From: an uncultured Spirochaetia bacterium
GTDB lineage: Bacteria; Spirochaetota; Spirochaetia; CAKZLE01
NCBI GenBank assembly: GCA_937125225.1
Contig: CAKZLE010000020.1
Span: forward strand, 248,001 to 312,000
Length of the DNA stretch: 64,000 nucleotides
Direction: 5' to 3'
Shown here: in pieces, positions 62,401 through 64,000 of the stretch
How the letters are laid out: every line of letters begins with the position of its first letter
Position numbering within the stretch: position 1 is the stretch's first letter
Program-made: the position numbers and the translations under genes
Notes under the pieces: model-generated
The model's input: the letters and a program-made list of their open reading frames with translations, nothing else
Database searches by the model: none
Told to the model about the DNA's origin: nothing

Positions 62401-64000
62401 ACAGGGGGCAAAACCTGGAGAAGGTGGACAACTTCCCGGTGCGAAGGTCTCAGATTATATCGCAAAGATCAGACATACGACTCCGGGAGTGACGTTGATC
62501 TCACCTCCTCCTCACCACGATATCTATTCGATCGAAGACCTTGCTCAGCTGATCAAGGATCTGAAGACAGTGAATAGTGGTGCTGAGATATCAGTCAAAC
62601 TGGTATCAGAGGCTGGTGTAGGTACCATCGCTTCAGGTGTAGCAAAGGCAAAGGCTGATAGGGTCCTCATATCGGGACAGAACGGTGGTACTGGAGCCTC
62701 CCCATTGACTGCTATAAAGCATGCCGGGTTACCTTGGGAGTTGGGACTCGCAGAGACTCAACAATCACTGATACTCAATAATTTGAGGGGACAGATCATC
62801 GTCCAGGTGGATGGACACCTCAAAACTGGTAAGGACCTTGCTATCGCAGCCCTGCTTGGGGCTGAGGAATTTGGGTTCGGTACCTCTCTACTCATAACCC
62901 TCGGATGTGTGATGATGAGAAAATGTCATCTTAATACCTGTCCTGTGGGCGTTGCTACACAGAACCCCGAACTGAGAAAACGGTTCATGGGTAAAGCTGA
63001 CTATGCTGAAGCCTTTCTGCGTTTCGTCGCTACAGAGCTTCGAGAATATATGGCTCAATTAGGATTCAGGACTCTTGAAGAGATGGTCGGTAGGGTAGAC
63101 CTGCTTGATTTTCAGCCTGCTATCCATAAATGGAAGGCGAACCATGTGAATCTCGAAAAGATCCTGAATGCTGAACATCTAGAGAGAGAACCTGACCTCC
63201 ATTTTACTCGGAAGATCATTGAGAACGAACCTACAGATCTCGATCTGGCTATCGAGAAGGAATTGAAGGGCTTCTGGAAGGACCCAACACCGATGACCCT
63301 AGATTTTCCGATCAGGAACATCCATAGAACCGTCGGGTCTGCGATCAGTGGGAAGCTGGTTCAGCAGTTCGGCGCAGAAGGTCTCCCTGATGATTCGTTG
63401 ACCATCAATCTGAAAGGTACTGCAGGACAGAGCTTTGGTGCATTCCTTGCTCCTGGTATCACACTGAACCTCAAAGGTGATGTGAATGACTATATGGGGA
63501 AGGGACTCAGTGGAGGAAAGATCATACTCACCCCGACTGAAGGTTCCCGATTCAAACCAGAGAGGAATATCATCAGTGGAAACGTAGTTCTCTACGGTGC
63601 GACCGGTGGAGAGGTCTATATCAATGGAAAGGTTGGTGAGAGGTTCGCCGTCAGGAACAGTGGTGCCATTGCAGTCGTAGAGGGTATAGGTGACCATGGC
63701 TGTGAATATATGACAGGTGGTACGGTCGTTGTCCTAGGTTCTACCGGTAAGAACTTTGCTGCAGGAATGAGTGGTGGTATCGCATATGTCTACGACCCCT
63801 CTGAGCTCTTTGATACAAGATGTAATCTTGACATGGTAGAACTTGAAGGAGTCTGGAGTAAAGAGGATAAACATATTCTCAAGACTTTGATTCAGAAACA
63901 CTACGATCTGACAGAGAGTAGAACAGCTCAAATGATCATCGAGAACTGGGAGGCTCAGCTTCCACTGTTCGTGAAGGTCATCCCGGTAGATTATCGAAAG
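59492..64000 (+). CDS. gltB: Glutamate synthase large subunit (3' end just outside window)
   Basis: Makes two glutamates from glutamine and 2-oxoglutarate. ATG 59492 follows AAGGGGA by 4 bases. A 34-residue propeptide precedes the N-terminal nucleophile Cys35 (HDSCGVGF) of the class II amidotransferase domain. The central and FMN domains follow, with ISGQNGGTGASP near residue 1060 and the [3Fe-4S] cysteines Cys1139, Cys1145 and Cys1150 in GCVMMRKCHLNTCPVGVA. The C-terminal GXGXG beta-helix ends in VIPVDYRK. I read 1503 codons without a stop to the window edge; typical length is about 1500-1530, so only a few residues are missing. A gltD small subunit could follow outside the window. Confidence 0.95.
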   Translation, partial: MQQINYGKQFAENRNASGRQKAYGLYDPSFEHDSCGVGFIAHLDGEPRHSIVQEGIQVLMNLQHRGAVGGDSLTGDGAGIMLQIPDAFMRREIKDFILPEAGSYAVGMTFLPTEESAATTCSQIIEEVIAENTFRLLGWRDVPTDDSCLGELALSTQPQVKQFFITMIEEDSESFQRRLYVLRRRIEKALETVTEFDISQCYVCSLSHSLIVYKGLLTGVQVPEYYPDLSDDYFTSPFSIVHSRFSTNTLPEWRLAQPFRYLAHNGEINTVKGNINRQRAREGFMSSKVIGEDIETITPIIDETGSDSAIFDNVLELFTMAGRSIPHVMMMMIPEAYSSEIQMSADKRAFYEYHTTIMEPWDGPAAVVFTDGRYIGATLDRNGLRPARYTITKEGLIVLASETGVVDLPAESIRSKGRLQPGKMFLVDLKQHCIIPDNVIKAKLSRQYPYRRWVKDRKIELRGLFMPSGVAKMDKAELLQKQLLFGYTDEDLKTLMTPMAKQGQEAIGSMGNDTGLSVLSNSSDLLFSYFKQMFAQVTNPPIDPLREQLVMSLESYIENESNPLDVEETQFRALKLGHPVLSTRDMMRLRNNNHEDLKTADLDIVFEPDETGENLKAALDGIFKKSEELAEAGISLLILTDKNAGNGKAPIPSLLAVSGLHQHMIKRGLRGKVGIIIETGEAREVFHYALFIAFGCDAFCPYIAFSTVRDLAESGKLGKLSPELASDNYVNAIKKGLLKTFSRMGISTLHSFFNTQIFEAVGLNNDVIDTYFTGTVSRIGGIGLAEISKEAAQRLEKSDPSNGIKPRLREAGGAYRYRRNSIKHYWSPEAIYKLQHATKTNDYSVFKEFSALMDSYYQENGELRGLIKFKETTPIPLEEVEPVEAITRRFVSAAMSIGSISREAHETVAIAMNRIGAKSNSGEGGEDPARSKTLANGDSKRSRIKQIASGRFGVTTEYLMSADELQIKMAQGAKPGEGGQLPGAKVSDYIAKIRHTTPGVTLISPPPHHDIYSIEDLAQLIKDLKTVNSGAEISVKLVSEAGVGTIASGVAKAKADRVLISGQNGGTGASPLTAIKHAGLPWELGLAETQQSLILNNLRGQIIVQVDGHLKTGKDLAIAALLGAEEFGFGTSLLITLGCVMMRKCHLNTCPVGVATQNPELRKRFMGKADYAEAFLRFVATELREYMAQLGFRTLEEMVGRVDLLDFQPAIHKWKANHVNLEKILNAEHLEREPDLHFTRKIIENEPTDLDLAIEKELKGFWKDPTPMTLDFPIRNIHRTVGSAISGKLVQQFGAEGLPDDSLTINLKGTAGQSFGAFLAPGITLNLKGDVNDYMGKGLSGGKIILTPTEGSRFKPERNIISGNVVLYGATGGEVYINGKVGERFAVRNSGAIAVVEGIGDHGCEYMTGGTVVVLGSTGKNFAAGMSGGIAYVYDPSELFDTRCNLDMVELEGVWSKEDKHILKTLIQKHYDLTESRTAQMIIENWEAQLPLFVKVIPVDYRK

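Noticed and set aside
63299-63931. Minus-strand ORFs inside gltB
   Set aside because: They are shadows of the gltB reading frame, which I followed without a stop from 59492 to the window edge.

Overview
The window is chromosomal bacterial DNA, most likely from a spirochete (Spirochaetota). That placement is an inference. It rests on two lipoproteins with an FTSC lipobox, a FadL/UPF0164-like outer-membrane barrel with the NPAGL signature, an acyltransferase fused to a zinc ribbon, and the overall gene content. No rRNA or other decisive marker is present. Most of the window is a dense housekeeping chromosome, and many genes start with ATG only 5-8 bases after a recognisable -10 box.

Left part (1-13011): the 3' part of an amino-acid permease carrying a PTS EIIA-like tail, a tRNA-Gly(CCC), then a complete, visibly more AT-rich type I-E CRISPR-Cas locus. 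The gene order is cas3, cas8e, cse2 (cas11), cas7e, cas5e, cas6e, cas1, cas2. It is followed by a short AT-rich leader and an array of 42 good 29-bp repeats plus one decayed terminal repeat (42 spacers, 10094-12685). All the catalytic signatures I looked for in Cas3 and Cas1 are present, so both interference and adaptation look functional. A nested inverted repeat lies just upstream of cas3, and one spacer carries a perfect tRNA T-arm. A 66-codon orphan gene follows the array.

Central part (13070-44012): L-serine dehydratase and a GH36 alpha-galactosidase; topoisomerase I; a UDP-galactopyranose mutase/glycosyltransferase pair; an sdpRI-like repressor/immunity operon; a PAP2 phosphatase; a methyltransferase; tRNA-Asp with a strong terminator; a MATE exporter and a glycerophosphodiesterase divergent from a TetR regulator with a 28-bp palindromic operator; a GH13 glucosidase-type enzyme; mnmA; serine acetyltransferase; a TrmJ-type methyltransferase; an AI-2E family transporter; trpS with a MutY-like glycosylase; a YdcZ-like transporter; a CPA2 antiporter translationally coupled to an EIIA/PII-like regulator; the biotin ECF transporter (bioY-bioM-bioN); nfeD with a band-7 protein; and a methionine-gamma-lyase-like enzyme with an MTA/SAH deaminase.

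Right part (44155-64000): a LmbE-type deacetylase with a metallo-hydrolase; an acidic lipoprotein with an outer-membrane barrel; a histidine phosphatase; a second putative exported barrel; an orphan ABC ATPase; fused MsrB-MsrA; an AEC transporter; a HAD phosphatase; a PlsC, GltS-like symporter and SMUG-type glycosylase operon; a lipoprotein; and almost all of glutamate synthase large subunit, which runs off the right edge.

The main recurring themes are transporters carrying or paired with EIIA-type regulatory domains, apparently leaderless transcripts, and convergent genes whose 3' ends overlap. I did not find a clearly new defence system beyond type I-E. The strongest leads are the EIIA/PII-regulated transporters, the cas3 upstream dyad, the tRNA-matching spacer and the MutY-like enzyme with altered catalytic and cluster residues.
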